Assembly (NCBI RefSeq): GCF_015207425.1
Contig: NZ_JADEWZ010000039.1
Location: forward strand, 1 to 50,623
Direction of reading: 5' to 3'
From: Lusitaniella coriacea LEGE 07157
Lineage (GTDB): Bacteria; Cyanobacteriota; Cyanobacteriia; Cyanobacteriales; Spirulinaceae
DNA: 50,623 nucleotides
A model generated the notes under the pieces. The model made no database searches, was not told where the DNA came from, and was given only the letters and a program-made list of their open reading frames with translations. Within the stretch, counting starts at the first letter, position 1. Every line of letters starts with the position of its first letter. Below, piece by piece: positions 35,869-46,098 of this stretch. Made by a program: the position numbers and the translations under genes.

Positions 35869-36485
35869 ATTGCGCGATCGATAATTAGTGATAACTCCAC
35901 TTGCTAGTTATGAGCTTAACCTCTACCGTTCCCCCCAAATCCCCTTCAAAAGGGAGACTTTACTCTAGTTCTTTTCCAAGGAAGATCGGGGGAAATCGAA
36001 ACGAGCGATTGCTATAACTAACAACTCAGGTTGATACGTTCCTTCTGTCAGACTCCAGCATAAGCTGCAAATTCCCCAATCTGGAAGAATGTCCGAGCTT
36101 TCTTAAGGACACTTGGGGAGATGGAAGGAGTGGATCTGGCGTATTGGACTGAATCTGACGGAAATCTTAAAAATCCCTAAACTTCTCTGAGGGGTTAGGT
36201 TATTTGCAATTACGATGAAGCGTCTTCTCAAAAATAAGGTGTGTTAGCTTAGATTACAGGTTCGATTTTTCTCAACAACTCAATTCTTACCCTACAATCT
36301 TTAACCTCCTCTACTTTGAACCGTTGGAGCTTCACCGCAATCCTAAGCTTTTTACTCAAACCCAATAATCGGGCAATAGATAGCTTCTCTTCTCCCTGCT
36401 TGCCGTGCGGGGTTGAGGCGTTGGGATTGTGGCGATTCGATCGCGGGAAGACGCAGTTTATTGTGTTTTAGTTTCAGGTACAAAT
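35869..36485. other. 617-bp divergent spacer
   Basis: This is the upstream region of both cax and the GH57-like gene. A hairpin-repeat relative of 34735-34754 (CCCCCCAAATCCCCTTC...AAAGGGAGACTTTA) lies at about 35930-35968. I see no RNA gene, riboswitch or clear promoter. An in-frame GTG at 36429 extends the GH57 frame slightly into it. Confidence 0.5.
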
Positions 36486-39044
36486 ATGACTTCTGCTACA
36501 AATTTGACTCCGATTCGTGACGTTTTAGCGCGTCCCGAGGCGCGAGAAACCGCAACTGGGGTGTTTATCACGATTCACGGTCATTTTTATCAGCCTCCAA
36601 GAGAAAACCCCTATTTAGACACGATTGAGCGACAACCGAGCGCCCATCCTTTCCATGATTGGAACGCACGCATCGATCGCGAATGCTATCAACCTAATGC
36701 TTTTGCTCGAATCTATAACGATCGCGGAGAAATTGAGGGGATCGTTAATAATTTTGAATACATGAGCTTCAACATTGGACCCACGTTGATGTCCTGGTTG
36801 CAGCGTTACGATCCCGAAGTGTATCAACGCATTTTGGATGGGGATCGCAAGAGTGCAGAGCGTTTGGGGGGTCATGGCAACGCGATCGCGCAAGTTTACA
36901 ATCACATCATTTTGCCCCTCGCCAACAAACGGGATAAATACACCCAAATTCGCTGGGGAAAGGCGGATTTTCGCTCTCACTTCGGACGCGATCCCGAAGG
37001 AATGTGGCTGGCAGAAACGGCGGTGGATTACCCCACCCTCGAAGCCTTGGTGGATGAGGGGATTCGCTTTATTATTCTCGCCCCATCCCAAGCCCAACGC
37101 TGCCGCGTTTTGCCAAAAGAGGACGATCCCGATCCCCAATGGCACGAAGTTGGGGGATCGCAAATCGATCCCACCCGTCCCTATCGTTGCTTTTTGCCCG
37201 ATGGTCGCGCGATCGATATTTTCTTCTACGACGGGCCTATTTCCAGGGATATGGGGTTTGATGAATTGTTGATGAGTTCTCATAACTTCGTCGGTCGGTT
37301 GGGACAGGCAGTGCGCGGCGACGGTCGTCCCTCTCAACTGATTGGCGTGGCAACAGATGGGGAAACCTTCGGACATCACAAAAAAGGGACTGAAAAGTGT
37401 CTGGCATACGCCTTCACCCAAGAAATTCCCCAATGGGGTTGGACGGTGACGAATTTCGCTCACTATCTCGATTTGAACCCACCCACCTGGGAGGTCGTGC
37501 TTAAGCCCGTGACGGCGTGGAGTTGCGCTCATGGGGTCGGGCGCTGGGAAGACGATTGCGGCTGTGCTGGCGGCGGAGAATGGCATCAGAAGTGGCGCAA
37601 GCCCTTGCGAGACACCCTCAATTGGTTGCGCGATCGATTGATTGACATTTACGAACAGTCGGGAAGCCGCTTTTTTAGCGATCCCTGGCTGGCGAGGGAT
37701 GAATATATTCAGGTAGTGCGCGATCGCGCGCCGGAAAATATCATTCAATTTTTCTATCGCCATCAATGTCGCCAACTCAGCCAAGCAGAACAAGTTGATG
37801 CCCTGAGATTGCTGGAGATGCAGCGTCACTCCCTACTCATGTTCACCAGTTGCGGTTGGTTTTTTGAAGAACTCTCCCGTCCCGAAGGAGTGCAAATTCT
37901 CCGCTACGCCGCCCGTGCAATCGAACTCGCAGGGGATGTTGCGGGAATCCAACTGGCATCGGAATTCCGCCGTCGCCTCAAAGCTGCGCCCAGTAACGTA
38001 GAAACCTTCGTCAATGGCAGTCGAATTTACGACCAACTGGTGGTTTCCTCCCAAGTGAGTTTCGAGCAAGTTGCCGCACACTACGCCATTAGTTCTTTGT
38101 TTGTCCACTATTCCGAACGGGAAAATGTGTACTGCTACGAAGCAACGCAACTCGACTACCAAAAACAGCAAATGGGGGCGCTCACCCTGGCGGTGGGACA
38201 CCTCAGTTTGATGTCCCAAATTACGCGGGAAACTGTCGATTATATCTTCGCCGTCCTGCATTTAGGCGGGTGGGACTTCCACTGCTGCATTCAACCCTTT
38301 TCCGGGCGATTGGCATACGGGCAACTGAAGGATGAATTATTCGAGACGCTTGCCCACGCTAGCGTTGCCAAAATGATGGTGGTGATGACCCAACGATTTG
38401 GGACCCACTGTTTCACGCTGGAGGACTTGTTTGCCGAAGAACGACATCGGATTATTCAGCAATTGAGCGAGAATACCAAAAATCGCCTCGATCAGCTTTA
38501 TGCTCAGGTGTATCGGGATAATTACGGCATTTTGATGGCGTTTCACCGAGAGGAATTGCCCGTCCCCCCAGAATTGCAAGTGGCAGCCGATATTACCCTC
38601 TCTTCCCGTTGCTTAACCCTGGTGCGGTTGTTGGCAAACCATACCGGCGATCCCCAACCAATGGATAATGCTTTAAACGAGTTGGAGGGAATTGCGGCAG
38701 AGGCGGATACAATGCACTGTCAGTTGAACATTGCCGAAGCGAAAACCGTTTTGGAAGGTTTCATTTTTCAGGCATTACAGTCTGTTTTGTATGGGGAGAA
38801 TGTTGAGGATATTGAAGGAACGATCGAACGTTTGGAGCGCGCGATCGCGATCGGCGATAAACTTCATCTGGATCTCTGCCTCAATCGCGTCCAGGAATTG
38901 TACTTCTCTTTCCTCCACAACGACCTCGTTCCCCAGTGTATCGACGCAGAAACGGAAAATTGTCGCTGGGATCGCCAACAGATCCCAATGCTGCTGCAAT
39001 TGGGACAAACCTTAAAGGTAGATGTCAGTCCTTGGTTGAATTAG
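36486..39044 (+). CDS. GH57-like glycoside hydrolase with DUF3536
   Basis: This 852-aa protein has an N-terminal GH57 domain ('VFITIHGHFYQPPRENPYLD' at about 24-43, 'GPTLMSWLQRYDPEVYQ', 'EGMWLAETAVDYPTLEAL', 'ATDGETFGHHKKGTEKCLAYAF') followed by the DUF3536 region. GH57 enzymes act on alpha-glucans (amylases, branching enzymes), so a role in glycogen or related glucan metabolism is likely, but the exact reaction for this DUF3536 subgroup is not established. It starts at ATG 36486; a GTG 19 codons upstream is less likely because the extra residues lie outside the conserved region. A long ORF on the opposite strand is a shadow. Confidence 0.9.
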   Translation: MTSATNLTPIRDVLARPEARETATGVFITIHGHFYQPPRENPYLDTIERQPSAHPFHDWNARIDRECYQPNAFARIYNDRGEIEGIVNNFEYMSFNIGPTLMSWLQRYDPEVYQRILDGDRKSAERLGGHGNAIAQVYNHIILPLANKRDKYTQIRWGKADFRSHFGRDPEGMWLAETAVDYPTLEALVDEGIRFIILAPSQAQRCRVLPKEDDPDPQWHEVGGSQIDPTRPYRCFLPDGRAIDIFFYDGPISRDMGFDELLMSSHNFVGRLGQAVRGDGRPSQLIGVATDGETFGHHKKGTEKCLAYAFTQEIPQWGWTVTNFAHYLDLNPPTWEVVLKPVTAWSCAHGVGRWEDDCGCAGGGEWHQKWRKPLRDTLNWLRDRLIDIYEQSGSRFFSDPWLARDEYIQVVRDRAPENIIQFFYRHQCRQLSQAEQVDALRLLEMQRHSLLMFTSCGWFFEELSRPEGVQILRYAARAIELAGDVAGIQLASEFRRRLKAAPSNVETFVNGSRIYDQLVVSSQVSFEQVAAHYAISSLFVHYSERENVYCYEATQLDYQKQQMGALTLAVGHLSLMSQITRETVDYIFAVLHLGGWDFHCCIQPFSGRLAYGQLKDELFETLAHASVAKMMVVMTQRFGTHCFTLEDLFAEERHRIIQQLSENTKNRLDQLYAQVYRDNYGILMAFHREELPVPPELQVAADITLSSRCLTLVRLLANHTGDPQPMDNALNELEGIAAEADTMHCQLNIAEAKTVLEGFIFQALQSVLYGENVEDIEGTIERLERAIAIGDKLHLDLCLNRVQELYFSFLHNDLVPQCIDAETENCRWDRQQIPMLLQLGQTLKVDVSPWLN

Positions 39045-39067
39045 GGTTTGAATCGCATTAGTTTTAG

Positions 39068-39103
39068 CGGGTGAGGGGAGTTTCATTTCCTTGCCCGTTT
39101 TTT
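39068..39103. terminator. Terminator between convergent GH57 and Uma2 genes
   Basis: A 9-bp stem CGGGTGAGG/CCTTGCCCG (with G-T pairs) is followed by TTTTTT on the plus strand. It ends the GH57 transcript; the Uma2 stop is five bases beyond. Confidence 0.8.
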
Positions 39104-39107
39104 AGTA

Positions 39108-39866
39108 TCACTCCAACTCCTTGGGATTAATGCCCATCTCACGCAATCTTTCCGATAAGCGCTCGGCTTTGCGCCGCTCCTCTTGTAAAGCAATTTCCGC
39201 CTTTTCAGCACGTTGTTCGGCACTTTCTGCCCGTTGCTCCGCTTGAGAAGCCCGTTCTCGCTCCTGTTCGAGATTTCGTTGAATTTCTAGATAAGTTGCA
39301 AATGGTTTCCCATCTGGACGATATAGCTGTAACGCCTCTTCCGACAACTCGAAGCGAATGCCCAAACGAGGACTTATCCATCCTTGAATCTTTTCAATGA
39401 CCTGAAGCGATAGTCCTTCTGATTCCGATGTAGGAGAGCGCAGCAAGCCACTGAAGTCGTTTTTATGAGGATCGTAAATGTAGTACTCTTCTACGCCATA
39501 ACGAGCGTAAAACAGGAGTTTTCGGTTCATTTCTGTCTGGGTATTGCTCGGAGAAAGAATCTCAAAAACCACTTGGGGAGCGACATTATTTTCGTTCCAC
39601 TGTTGGTAAGATCCTCTATCTCCCTTGGCAACGCCAAACGCAACCATCACATCAGGGGCTTGGCACAGTTTAACCTGTCCCTCAACCGGATACCAAAGCA
39701 GGTTTCCAGCAACGAAGATATTGGGATTATCCGCAAACAACCATTCGAGGTTGTAGTAGAGTTCCATAATCCAGCGAAACTGCTTGGTATTATCTGACAT
39801 TGGCAAACCGTCATCTTCGGGATAGACGAGATTGGGGGAGGTTGGAGTGGGGAGTTGAGAAACCAT
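39108..39866 (-). CDS. Uma2 family PD-(D/E)XK nuclease-fold protein with coiled-coil tail
   Basis: The Uma2 (DUF820) family is greatly expanded in cyanobacteria and has a restriction-endonuclease-like fold; no biological role is established. This 252-aa copy has the core at about 15-190: 'VKLCQAPDVMVAFG' (active-site Asp), 'VAPQVVFEILSPSNTQTEMNRKL' (Glu and Lys), 'YARYGVEEYYIYDP'. The last 60 residues form a Glu/Arg/Ala-rich coiled coil ('SQAEQRAESAEQRAEKAE'), a known variant. It is preceded by its ATG at 39866 without a strong ribosome site. Confidence 0.93.
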   Translation of the reverse strand: MVSQLPTPTSPNLVYPEDDGLPMSDNTKQFRWIMELYYNLEWLFADNPNIFVAGNLLWYPVEGQVKLCQAPDVMVAFGVAKGDRGSYQQWNENNVAPQVVFEILSPSNTQTEMNRKLLFYARYGVEEYYIYDPHKNDFSGLLRSPTSESEGLSLQVIEKIQGWISPRLGIRFELSEEALQLYRPDGKPFATYLEIQRNLEQERERASQAEQRAESAEQRAEKAEIALQEERRKAERLSERLREMGINPKELE

Positions 39867-39976
39867 CGCTCTCGTTATTTCGGTACTAATGAACTGATTT
39901 TAGCGCGGGTTAATAGAATCGGGGTGCGCTGCCTTTCGGCAGATCCCGACGGTCGCGCGATCGGTGATGATAAACT

Positions 39977-40390
39977 TTATTTTCGCGATCGCCTATCTGA
40001 TGAATTTTTGGATAGCAATACTAGAAGTGTAATTGGTGCAAACCACGTACCGAGGAAAAACCAAGACCAAGCATTCCGCCCGGTATTCTGCGCCCATAAC
40101 GCGCAAAAACTGCCAACTAAAACTAGAGCAATGCCTCCATCCGTATAGTCGCTAACTCTATTTTGTAGTCTTGACACTTTCCTATTTAAGGCTTCAACCT
40201 GTGAATCGAGGGTTTCAACCTGCAACTCTAAACTTCTAATCCTTGATTCTGCACTTGTCTCTGATTCTGCACTCGTATCCTGTGAGTCTTGCTGTGCAAT
40301 CCAAAAGTCAAATTCTAAATGCTCTGAGTACGGAATATTAGCAGGCTGGCTCAAAACCATTTCAGCACACTCAAGATCGCAATTTTTCAT
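39977..40390 (-). CDS. Small coiled-coil membrane protein, unknown
   Basis: I do not recognise this 137-aa protein. Residues 1-45 are soluble and acidic; about 46-85 form a heptad coiled coil ('RIRSLELQVETLDSQVEALN'); two hydrophobic segments follow ('GGIALVLVGSFCALWA' and 'WFFLGTWFAPITLLVLLS') with a short basic tail. Cyanobacteria have many such small anchored coiled-coil proteins; the role is unknown. It is a single gene flanked by short spacers. Confidence 0.6.
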   Translation of the reverse strand: MKNCDLECAEMVLSQPANIPYSEHLEFDFWIAQQDSQDTSAESETSAESRIRSLELQVETLDSQVEALNRKVSRLQNRVSDYTDGGIALVLVGSFCALWAQNTGRNAWSWFFLGTWFAPITLLVLLSKNSSDRRSRK

Positions 40391-40628
40391 TTCTTTGTAC
40401 GAAATCCCTCAATTAACACTACAAACGAGAACTCCTACATTCCCGATTTTTCAGGATTCCTGGGTAGCTAATTGCTGAGTACGAGACAAAAAAAGTTGCA
40501 ACGAGTCGAGGGCGATCTCGCAGAGCCGCATCGACCATGCGATCGCGCGCCAAACTCCCATAGCGACGTGCAGTGGTACGATCGAAAACGTTCTATGAGA
40601 CGAGGACAGGGTTTCCCCTGCCCCAACT

Positions 40629-41771
40629 TCAAACGCTCAGTTGAACGCTTCTGGGTTGCAAAACCTCGTTGTATAACCGCTCTAAGTAAGTAATATTGCG
40701 GCTGAGGGTATAGCGTTCCAACACGCGCTGTCGCCCCTTCTGTCCTAAAAGAATGCGAAATTCGGGATGATCTTGCAAGAGGGGAAAAAGGGTTTTCAGT
40801 TGAGTGGTTACCCCTTGAGTATCGAGAACGATCCCCGCACCCGCTTCAATCACTTCCCCATCTGCACCGGCATCCGTCGCCACGCAAGCCACCCCACAGG
40901 ACATTGCTTCGAGCAAAGAAAGAGATAACCCCTCCACAAGGGAGGGGAGAACGAAGGCATCGGCGGCTCGAAGAATCTCGATTCGGCGCTGTTCGTTGGG
41001 TTCAAACCCCCACCACACAATGCCATCCTCACTTCCGTAATAGGGCATCAGCGAGGTTTTCAAAGGACCATCTCCCACGATAACCAGTTTGCTATCAGCG
41101 CTCATGTTGGCAAGCTTCCACGCCTTGAGCATCGCTTCTATATTCTTCTCTGTCGCAATGCGTCCTTGGTACACAAATAGGGTTGTTGCGTTAATCTCCT
41201 GTTTAAAGGAGGAATATCCCGGCGAATATTTTTGCACGTCTACGCCGTTGGGAATGACGGCGACGGTTTCGGGTGAAACGCCCAAACGCACTAAAAAGTC
41301 GCGCTGAATTTGAGAAAATACGATCGCGCGATCGTAATGGGCTAAAAAGGGTGCGTAAAGTTGATAGGTTAAAAATTGGGTGCTGGATTTGAGATTGCGG
41401 ATTTTACTGTCAAATGCCGGGTGAAAAGTTGCAACCAGAGGTAAATTGAGTTCCTCGCAGATTTCAGGAAGCCGGAAATCCAGGGTTGAAAGGGTCAAAG
41501 AGGCATGAATGAGATCGGGTTTGAGTTCTCGCAAAGCTTGCACGAGAATCTTGCTCGATCGCGGCGAAGGGATGGTATAAACTTGCGACTTATATATAAA
41601 AGGAAGAACGACTTCAGGGCAGTGAGTCGAACTCTCAGCACCGACCTCTTCTTGGGCAAAATGAAGAAAACTTACTTGTTTTCCTCGGTCTAGTAAAGCG
41701 TTTGTAATTTCCCGACCATAGGTAACATTGCCACAGAACGGCGATTTTTTTCCTAACCAAGCGATATGCAT
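40629..41771 (-). CDS. GT4 family glycosyltransferase
   Basis: This 380-aa GT-B enzyme has the N-lobe feature 'LIHASLTLSTLDFRLPEICEELNLPLVATFHPAFD', the C-lobe start 'TLFVYQGRIATEKNIEAMLKAW', and 'FVLPSLVEGLSLSLLEAMSCGVACVATDAGADGEVI', the E-x7-E donor site of GT4. It could build a glycolipid or an exopolysaccharide. It follows the MFS gene on the same strand with a 168-bp gap, so membership in the deoC-recO-MFS unit is doubtful. The gene is complete. It is not a close copy of the GT4 at 7909-9060. Confidence 0.9.
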   Translation of the reverse strand: MHIAWLGKKSPFCGNVTYGREITNALLDRGKQVSFLHFAQEEVGAESSTHCPEVVLPFIYKSQVYTIPSPRSSKILVQALRELKPDLIHASLTLSTLDFRLPEICEELNLPLVATFHPAFDSKIRNLKSSTQFLTYQLYAPFLAHYDRAIVFSQIQRDFLVRLGVSPETVAVIPNGVDVQKYSPGYSSFKQEINATTLFVYQGRIATEKNIEAMLKAWKLANMSADSKLVIVGDGPLKTSLMPYYGSEDGIVWWGFEPNEQRRIEILRAADAFVLPSLVEGLSLSLLEAMSCGVACVATDAGADGEVIEAGAGIVLDTQGVTTQLKTLFPLLQDHPEFRILLGQKGRQRVLERYTLSRNITYLERLYNEVLQPRSVQLSV

Positions 41772-41939
41772 TCTGGCGTTTCTATAAGTTGTAAAAAACG
41801 AAATATTAACTCAATTACAACCCGCAAAGGGCTGACAAGGTTTATTTTATATACCATTGGGAGTTTTAGATACGAAGATTTTCGGGGCTGTTGGTTTTTC
41901 TGGATAATGGGGTCTTGATAACAATACGCGCGATCGCGC

Positions 41940-43331
41940 CTAAGATTCTGTAGAACTGGGAGCAGTCCGGAAAATATACCCACTCAACGCGCTGCCCAAA
42001 AGAACCATCGCTGCTAAACCGAGAAAAACCCAGCGCAAGCCAAAGAATGTCTCTGCAACCCCTGCCAAAGCGAGAGGAAGACTGAGGGCAATATTCACCG
42101 CGTTATTTTGCAGTCCAAACACCTTACCGCGCATTTCTTCGGGAGTTTCTGCTTGAATTGTGGTTTGCATGGGAACCCCCACCAGTGCGGCAAAACCGCC
42201 AAGGAGAGCTGTCATCAGGAGCGTCAGCCAAAGATGGTGGGTGAAGAAAGCCAAGCCAATCAGCGAACTTGCAACGCCGATAGATCCCCACAAACTCAAT
42301 CGAGCGTGGGAAAATCGCTGTCCCCAATGCCCCAGAATAAAGGCGCTGCATCCCATGCCAATGCCCCCTGCTGCGAGGAGGAAACCAAATTGCTCGGCTT
42401 TCATGCCGGGGAGGGTTTCGGCGAGGCGCACGGCGAGAACGGCGAGGGCGGCAAATACGGAGAACAGAATCACCAGTTGAACCATTGCGTTGCGAATTCG
42501 ATGGTGGTCGCTCAAATAGCGAATGCCGTCCCAAATATCCTGGAAAACGTGGGGTCTTTCTTGGTCTAAGAGTTCTGCTTTTTCACCGGTTTTGAGGAAG
42601 AGAAGAATCAGTCCCGCGATCGCGTAAGATCCGCCTACAACCAATTCCTTGCCAAAATCCCAACCCACCCCCAAGCGGGCAACAAGACAGTCTGCGAGCG
42701 CCAAAAGGGGTTCTCCTACCGCAAACCCAACAATCAGCAGTGCCATCATCGTTGTCGTGTAGAGGGAGTTCGCGGGTAAAAGGTTCTCGCGTTCGACAAT
42801 TAAAGGAATCGCAGATTGCTCGGCGGGAGCAAAAAATTGAGTGAGGGTGGACACCACAAAAGTTACGCCGACCAGAACCCAAAAACCGACGGGTAACCCC
42901 AACAATGGCGTTTGGTTTTGGGAGAGCCACAGTAAAAACGGCAACGTCAGGACGAGCATCCCTCGCAATAAATTAGAACTGACCAACACCCCTTTTTTCG
43001 ACCAACGATCCACATAAACCCCCGCTAGGGAGCCAAATAAGATGGCAGGAATCGTAAAGGCAATCATAATCCCAGAAACCCAACCGCTAATACTTTGGTT
43101 TGCCGATTGGAAGCGACTAGCAATCAAAGCAATCATCAACACCAAATAAACCTTATCTGCTAATTGAGAAAAAATCTGACCGCTCCACAGAACCAAAAAG
43201 TGACGATTTTTTAAGACGGGGGCAAAACCTTGATGGGTCGCAGGAGACGAAGCATTATTCTCTTCAGGGGCAGAAGCGTCCGTGGGGTTGGGCTGATTTT
43301 GAGTCGTTTGTTCGGGATCGGAAAGTCGCAT
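41940..43331 (-). CDS. MFS transporter (MFS_3-like)
   Basis: This 463-aa protein has an N-terminal soluble tail (about 40 residues, Asn/Pro/Ala-rich), then 'NRHFLVLWSGQIFSQLADKVYLVLM' and 12 membrane helices. 'GSLAGVYVDRWSKKGVLVSSNLLRG' is the loop motif after helix 2, and 'GFAALVGVPMQTTIQAETPEEMRGKVFGL' is typical of the MFS_3 group, which includes enterobactin-exporter-like proteins. The substrate is unknown. It is the last member of a tight string deoC (44986), recO (44227) and MFS (43331), with gaps of 69 and 32 bp; this linkage supports co-transcription. Confidence 0.9.
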   Translation of the reverse strand: MRLSDPEQTTQNQPNPTDASAPEENNASSPATHQGFAPVLKNRHFLVLWSGQIFSQLADKVYLVLMIALIASRFQSANQSISGWVSGIMIAFTIPAILFGSLAGVYVDRWSKKGVLVSSNLLRGMLVLTLPFLLWLSQNQTPLLGLPVGFWVLVGVTFVVSTLTQFFAPAEQSAIPLIVERENLLPANSLYTTTMMALLIVGFAVGEPLLALADCLVARLGVGWDFGKELVVGGSYAIAGLILLFLKTGEKAELLDQERPHVFQDIWDGIRYLSDHHRIRNAMVQLVILFSVFAALAVLAVRLAETLPGMKAEQFGFLLAAGGIGMGCSAFILGHWGQRFSHARLSLWGSIGVASSLIGLAFFTHHLWLTLLMTALLGGFAALVGVPMQTTIQAETPEEMRGKVFGLQNNAVNIALSLPLALAGVAETFFGLRWVFLGLAAMVLLGSALSGYIFRTAPSSTES

Positions 43332-43363
43332 TATAACTGCCGGGGGTAGGGTGTTTTCGAGGG

Positions 43364-44227
43364 TTACAGATCGGTCATCAACAATGAATCCATCAAGATA
43401 GCGGAACGAATAGATTTACCCAAATGGTATTGAGCGTAGCTGCGGAGAAGTTTCTCGACCGTTGACCAGGGAGCATCGAGAGAGGTTTGGGATTGCAACG
43501 TGCCAGGAAGTTCCTGACTCTCAGGGTGTAATTCTGCTGCGGTGAGTTGTTGCAAGAGGGCTAACTCTATACCACTCAAAGAGCGTTTGAGTTGGGGTTG
43601 AGTCAGAACCCTCGTTGGGGAGGGGCGCAAATTGTCGGGGTTATTTTCCCCAATAATTCCACCAACCTCTACTGTAAATTGTACGCGCCAATGGGGATCG
43701 CTCAGGTTTGGGGCGAGGGATTTTCCACTCAAACAGCAGCGATGGACTTGGGGAGCAATTCCCGCGATCGCGAGGAGGTGAAAAACCCCGTGGGCGATAT
43801 GGGATAAAATCGGCACGGCAGAGGCTTGCAAGTTAGCAGCGCAGGATAACTGTTCGAGCCGTCGCAGGTGTTCGTTAAACAAGTCGTACAGCTCGATTTG
43901 AGGTTGCTCGCTCAAGGCTAAACCCAAGACGACTTCTGCGAGATACTGACTTGCTGTTAGCTTCCCCAAATTTCGACTCAAACCGGGATACGATTGTTGG
44001 GTTTCTGCTTGAATAATTTTATCGAGGGACTTCCCTTTGGCAATCAGTAAATCGTTGACCACAAACAATTCAATGCGACCTCGCAGTTGAGATTTTGGTT
44101 TTCTCGAACCGGGGGCAACAGCTCGAATGAGTCCCCATTCCGGCGTTAAAATCGTGACCAGACGATCGGCTTCGCCCAGGGGCATACTCTTAAGGTTGAT
44201 TCCCGTTGCTTTATAGGTTCGACTCAT
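43364..44227 (-). CDS. recO: DNA repair protein RecO
   Basis: RecO anneals single strands and helps load RecA at gaps in the RecF pathway. The 287-aa product has the N-terminal OB fold ('[42 protein letters not shown]'), the helical middle ('[28 protein letters not shown]') and the C-terminal part. The usual CxxC zinc cluster is reduced here: only 'CCLSG' is visible. ATG at 44227 follows AAGG. It sits between deoC and the MFS gene. Confidence 0.93.
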   Translation of the reverse strand: MSRTYKATGINLKSMPLGEADRLVTILTPEWGLIRAVAPGSRKPKSQLRGRIELFVVNDLLIAKGKSLDKIIQAETQQSYPGLSRNLGKLTASQYLAEVVLGLALSEQPQIELYDLFNEHLRRLEQLSCAANLQASAVPILSHIAHGVFHLLAIAGIAPQVHRCCLSGKSLAPNLSDPHWRVQFTVEVGGIIGENNPDNLRPSPTRVLTQPQLKRSLSGIELALLQQLTAAELHPESQELPGTLQSQTSLDAPWSTVEKLLRSYAQYHLGKSIRSAILMDSLLMTDL

Positions 44228-44296
44228 TGCCTTGATTTCAATGCGCGTGCTGCGGTCGGAAAATCGCGAAAATTAGACTTCACACTTCTTCACCTT

Positions 44297-44986
44297 CTAT
44301 TCTCTCAGCTTATCGCGTTCTTTGCGTTCCCGTTGCTCTAGCAATTCGCGACCTCGCGATGTTCCCAAGCGCGTTGCCCCCGCTACAATCAACTCCACTG
44401 CCTGTTCTGCGGTGCGGATGCCTCCCGATGCCTTAATTCCAACTCGTCCCTTTGTAATGCTTTGGAGCAAGCCCACATCGGCGACTGTCACTCCCCCGAA
44501 CCACCCCGTACTGGTTTTTAGAAAGGCAACTCCTGCATCCATACAAATTTCTGCGGCGAGTCGTTTTTGGGTATCGGTTAAGAGGGCGGTTTCCAAAATG
44601 GCTTTAACGGTTTGTCCGGTTTCTTCGCAAATTGCTGCCATTTCCCGATAAATTTTTTCGGTGTATCCGGCTTGCAACCAACCCAAGTTGATGACGACAT
44701 CTAACTCCGTTGCTCCCCGTTCGACTGCTTCTGTGGCTTCGTAGAGTTTAACGGTAGGGGTGGTTGCTCCAGAGGGAAACCCAATCACCGTACAAACTGC
44801 CGTTCTTCTTCCGTGGAGCAGTTCGGCTGCTTGTTTGACTGCGCTGGGATACACGCACACCGCCGGGAAGTCATAGCGCATTGCTTGAGTGCAACACTGT
44901 TGAATTTGCTCTGGGGTTGCATTGGGTTGAAGCGCTGCAAGATCGATATAGGCAGCCAGATCGATTTCAGGATGGTCAATTGCCAT
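44297..44986 (-). CDS. deoC: Deoxyribose-phosphate aldolase
   Basis: DeoC splits 2-deoxyribose-5-phosphate into acetaldehyde and glyceraldehyde-3-phosphate in deoxynucleoside catabolism. The 229-aa TIM barrel has the family motifs '[10 protein letters not shown]', '[13 protein letters not shown]', '[11 protein letters not shown]', Schiff-base Lys in 'AFLKTSTGW' and the second Lys in '[11 protein letters not shown]'. GAGGAG lies ten bases before the ATG at 44986, making it the likely first gene of the deoC-recO-MFS unit. Confidence 0.96.
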   Translation of the reverse strand: MAIDHPEIDLAAYIDLAALQPNATPEQIQQCCTQAMRYDFPAVCVYPSAVKQAAELLHGRRTAVCTVIGFPSGATTPTVKLYEATEAVERGATELDVVINLGWLQAGYTEKIYREMAAICEETGQTVKAILETALLTDTQKRLAAEICMDAGVAFLKTSTGWFGGVTVADVGLLQSITKGRVGIKASGGIRTAEQAVELIVAGATRLGTSRGRELLEQRERKERDKLRE

Positions 44987-45354
44987 CGTGGGTTACTCCT
45001 CGGAATTTTTTGCAGGTTCAATCCAGATTTTAAAGGAATTTGCCCCGCGTGTAGGGGGTCAGGGTGTCTGTCTATTATCTGACGCGATCTCGAAGAGATC
45101 CGCTTCGCGGCGCGCGTAAGGGTCTGCTTTGCGGCACGTGCTTGTCTGAAATCTGTCCGATGGATGTTGTTATTAATCGGTTATTGAGATAAAAATAAAT
45201 TCTCAAATAACAAATAGATTGACAATTCTAGGCGATCGTTTGGGAATACTAAAGGTAAGGCGATCGCGTCTGATATAAAGTCTTCTCCTGAAAGACTCTT
45301 CAACAGACACCCCCTTTCGACCGCTACTTTAACTTGGATGAGTGAAATGGAAGT
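44987..45354. repeat. Spacer with GC-rich inverted repeat cluster
   Basis: 45082-45141 contains GCGATCTCGAAGAGATCCGC-type inverted pieces (GATCTC/GAGATC) and 'GCTTCGCGGCGCGCG...GCTTTGCGGCACGTGC' tandem pieces, a repeat style common in filamentous cyanobacteria. A TTGACA at 45219-45224 has no good -10 partner. No gene is seen. Confidence 0.55.
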
Positions 45355-46098
45355 ATGACACGTCGAATTTTCATTGGAGATATACACGGTCACTATAACG
45401 CGCTAATGCAATTGCTCGACGCGATCGCGCCCGATCTTGAGGATTCTGTGTACTTTGTCGGCGATTTAATCGATCGCGGTCCTCAAAGCGCCCAAGTCGT
45501 CGAGTTTGTTATGAAAAATAACTATCCTTGCATCCTCGGCAACCACGAGCAAATGCTACTCGACATCCTTGAAGACCCAGAGGTCCCGCACCACTTTCGT
45601 CAAGCTTGGCTGTACAGTGGCGGTCAATCTACCATAGAAAGCTACGGAGATGATGGAATTCCCTCAGAACACCTTCAATGGTTCCAAAATTTGCCTTATT
45701 ATCGGGATCTTGGCGATGTTTGGCTCGTTCATGCCGGAGTTCATCCCGATATGCCCCTTGAAGAACAATCCACCGATCAATTTTGTTGGATTCGAGATGA
45801 ATTCCACACAGCAAAGGAGCCGTTCTTTACCAATAAACTGATTATTACCGGACATACGATTACCTTCACTCTCCCCGGCGTTCAACCGGGAAAACTGGCA
45901 CATGGGCCGGGTTGGCTCGATATCGATACGGGAGCCTATCATCGCCAAAGCGGTTGGCTCACGGGATTGGATCTCACGAATCGTAAGGTTTACCAAGTCC
46001 ATACCAGCCAAAAATCCCTCCGCACGCTATCCCTAGAAACGGCAATCACCAAGGTCGATCCTTCCAAGTTGATGCATCGGCGGATTATCTCTCGCTAA
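45355..46098 (+). CDS. PP1-like serine/threonine phosphatase (PPP metallophosphoesterase)
   Basis: This 247-aa protein carries the PPP-family signature set: 'GDIHGH' at 8-13, 'GDLIDRGP' at 36-43, 'GNHE' at 62-65, and later 'LVHAGV' and 'ITGHTI', which supply the two-metal site. This bacterial group dephosphorylates phosphoserine/threonine proteins, or in some cases diadenosine tetraphosphate; the sequence alone does not decide. It is a single-gene unit with ATG at 45355 and a weak GGA site. Confidence 0.9.
   Translation: MTRRIFIGDIHGHYNALMQLLDAIAPDLEDSVYFVGDLIDRGPQSAQVVEFVMKNNYPCILGNHEQMLLDILEDPEVPHHFRQAWLYSGGQSTIESYGDDGIPSEHLQWFQNLPYYRDLGDVWLVHAGVHPDMPLEEQSTDQFCWIRDEFHTAKEPFFTNKLIITGHTITFTLPGVQPGKLAHGPGWLDIDTGAYHRQSGWLTGLDLTNRKVYQVHTSQKSLRTLSLETAITKVDPSKLMHRRIISR

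Noticed and set aside
36615-37829. 404-aa ORF opposite the GH57 gene
   Set aside because: Antisense shadow of a well-conserved coding gene; no start signals.
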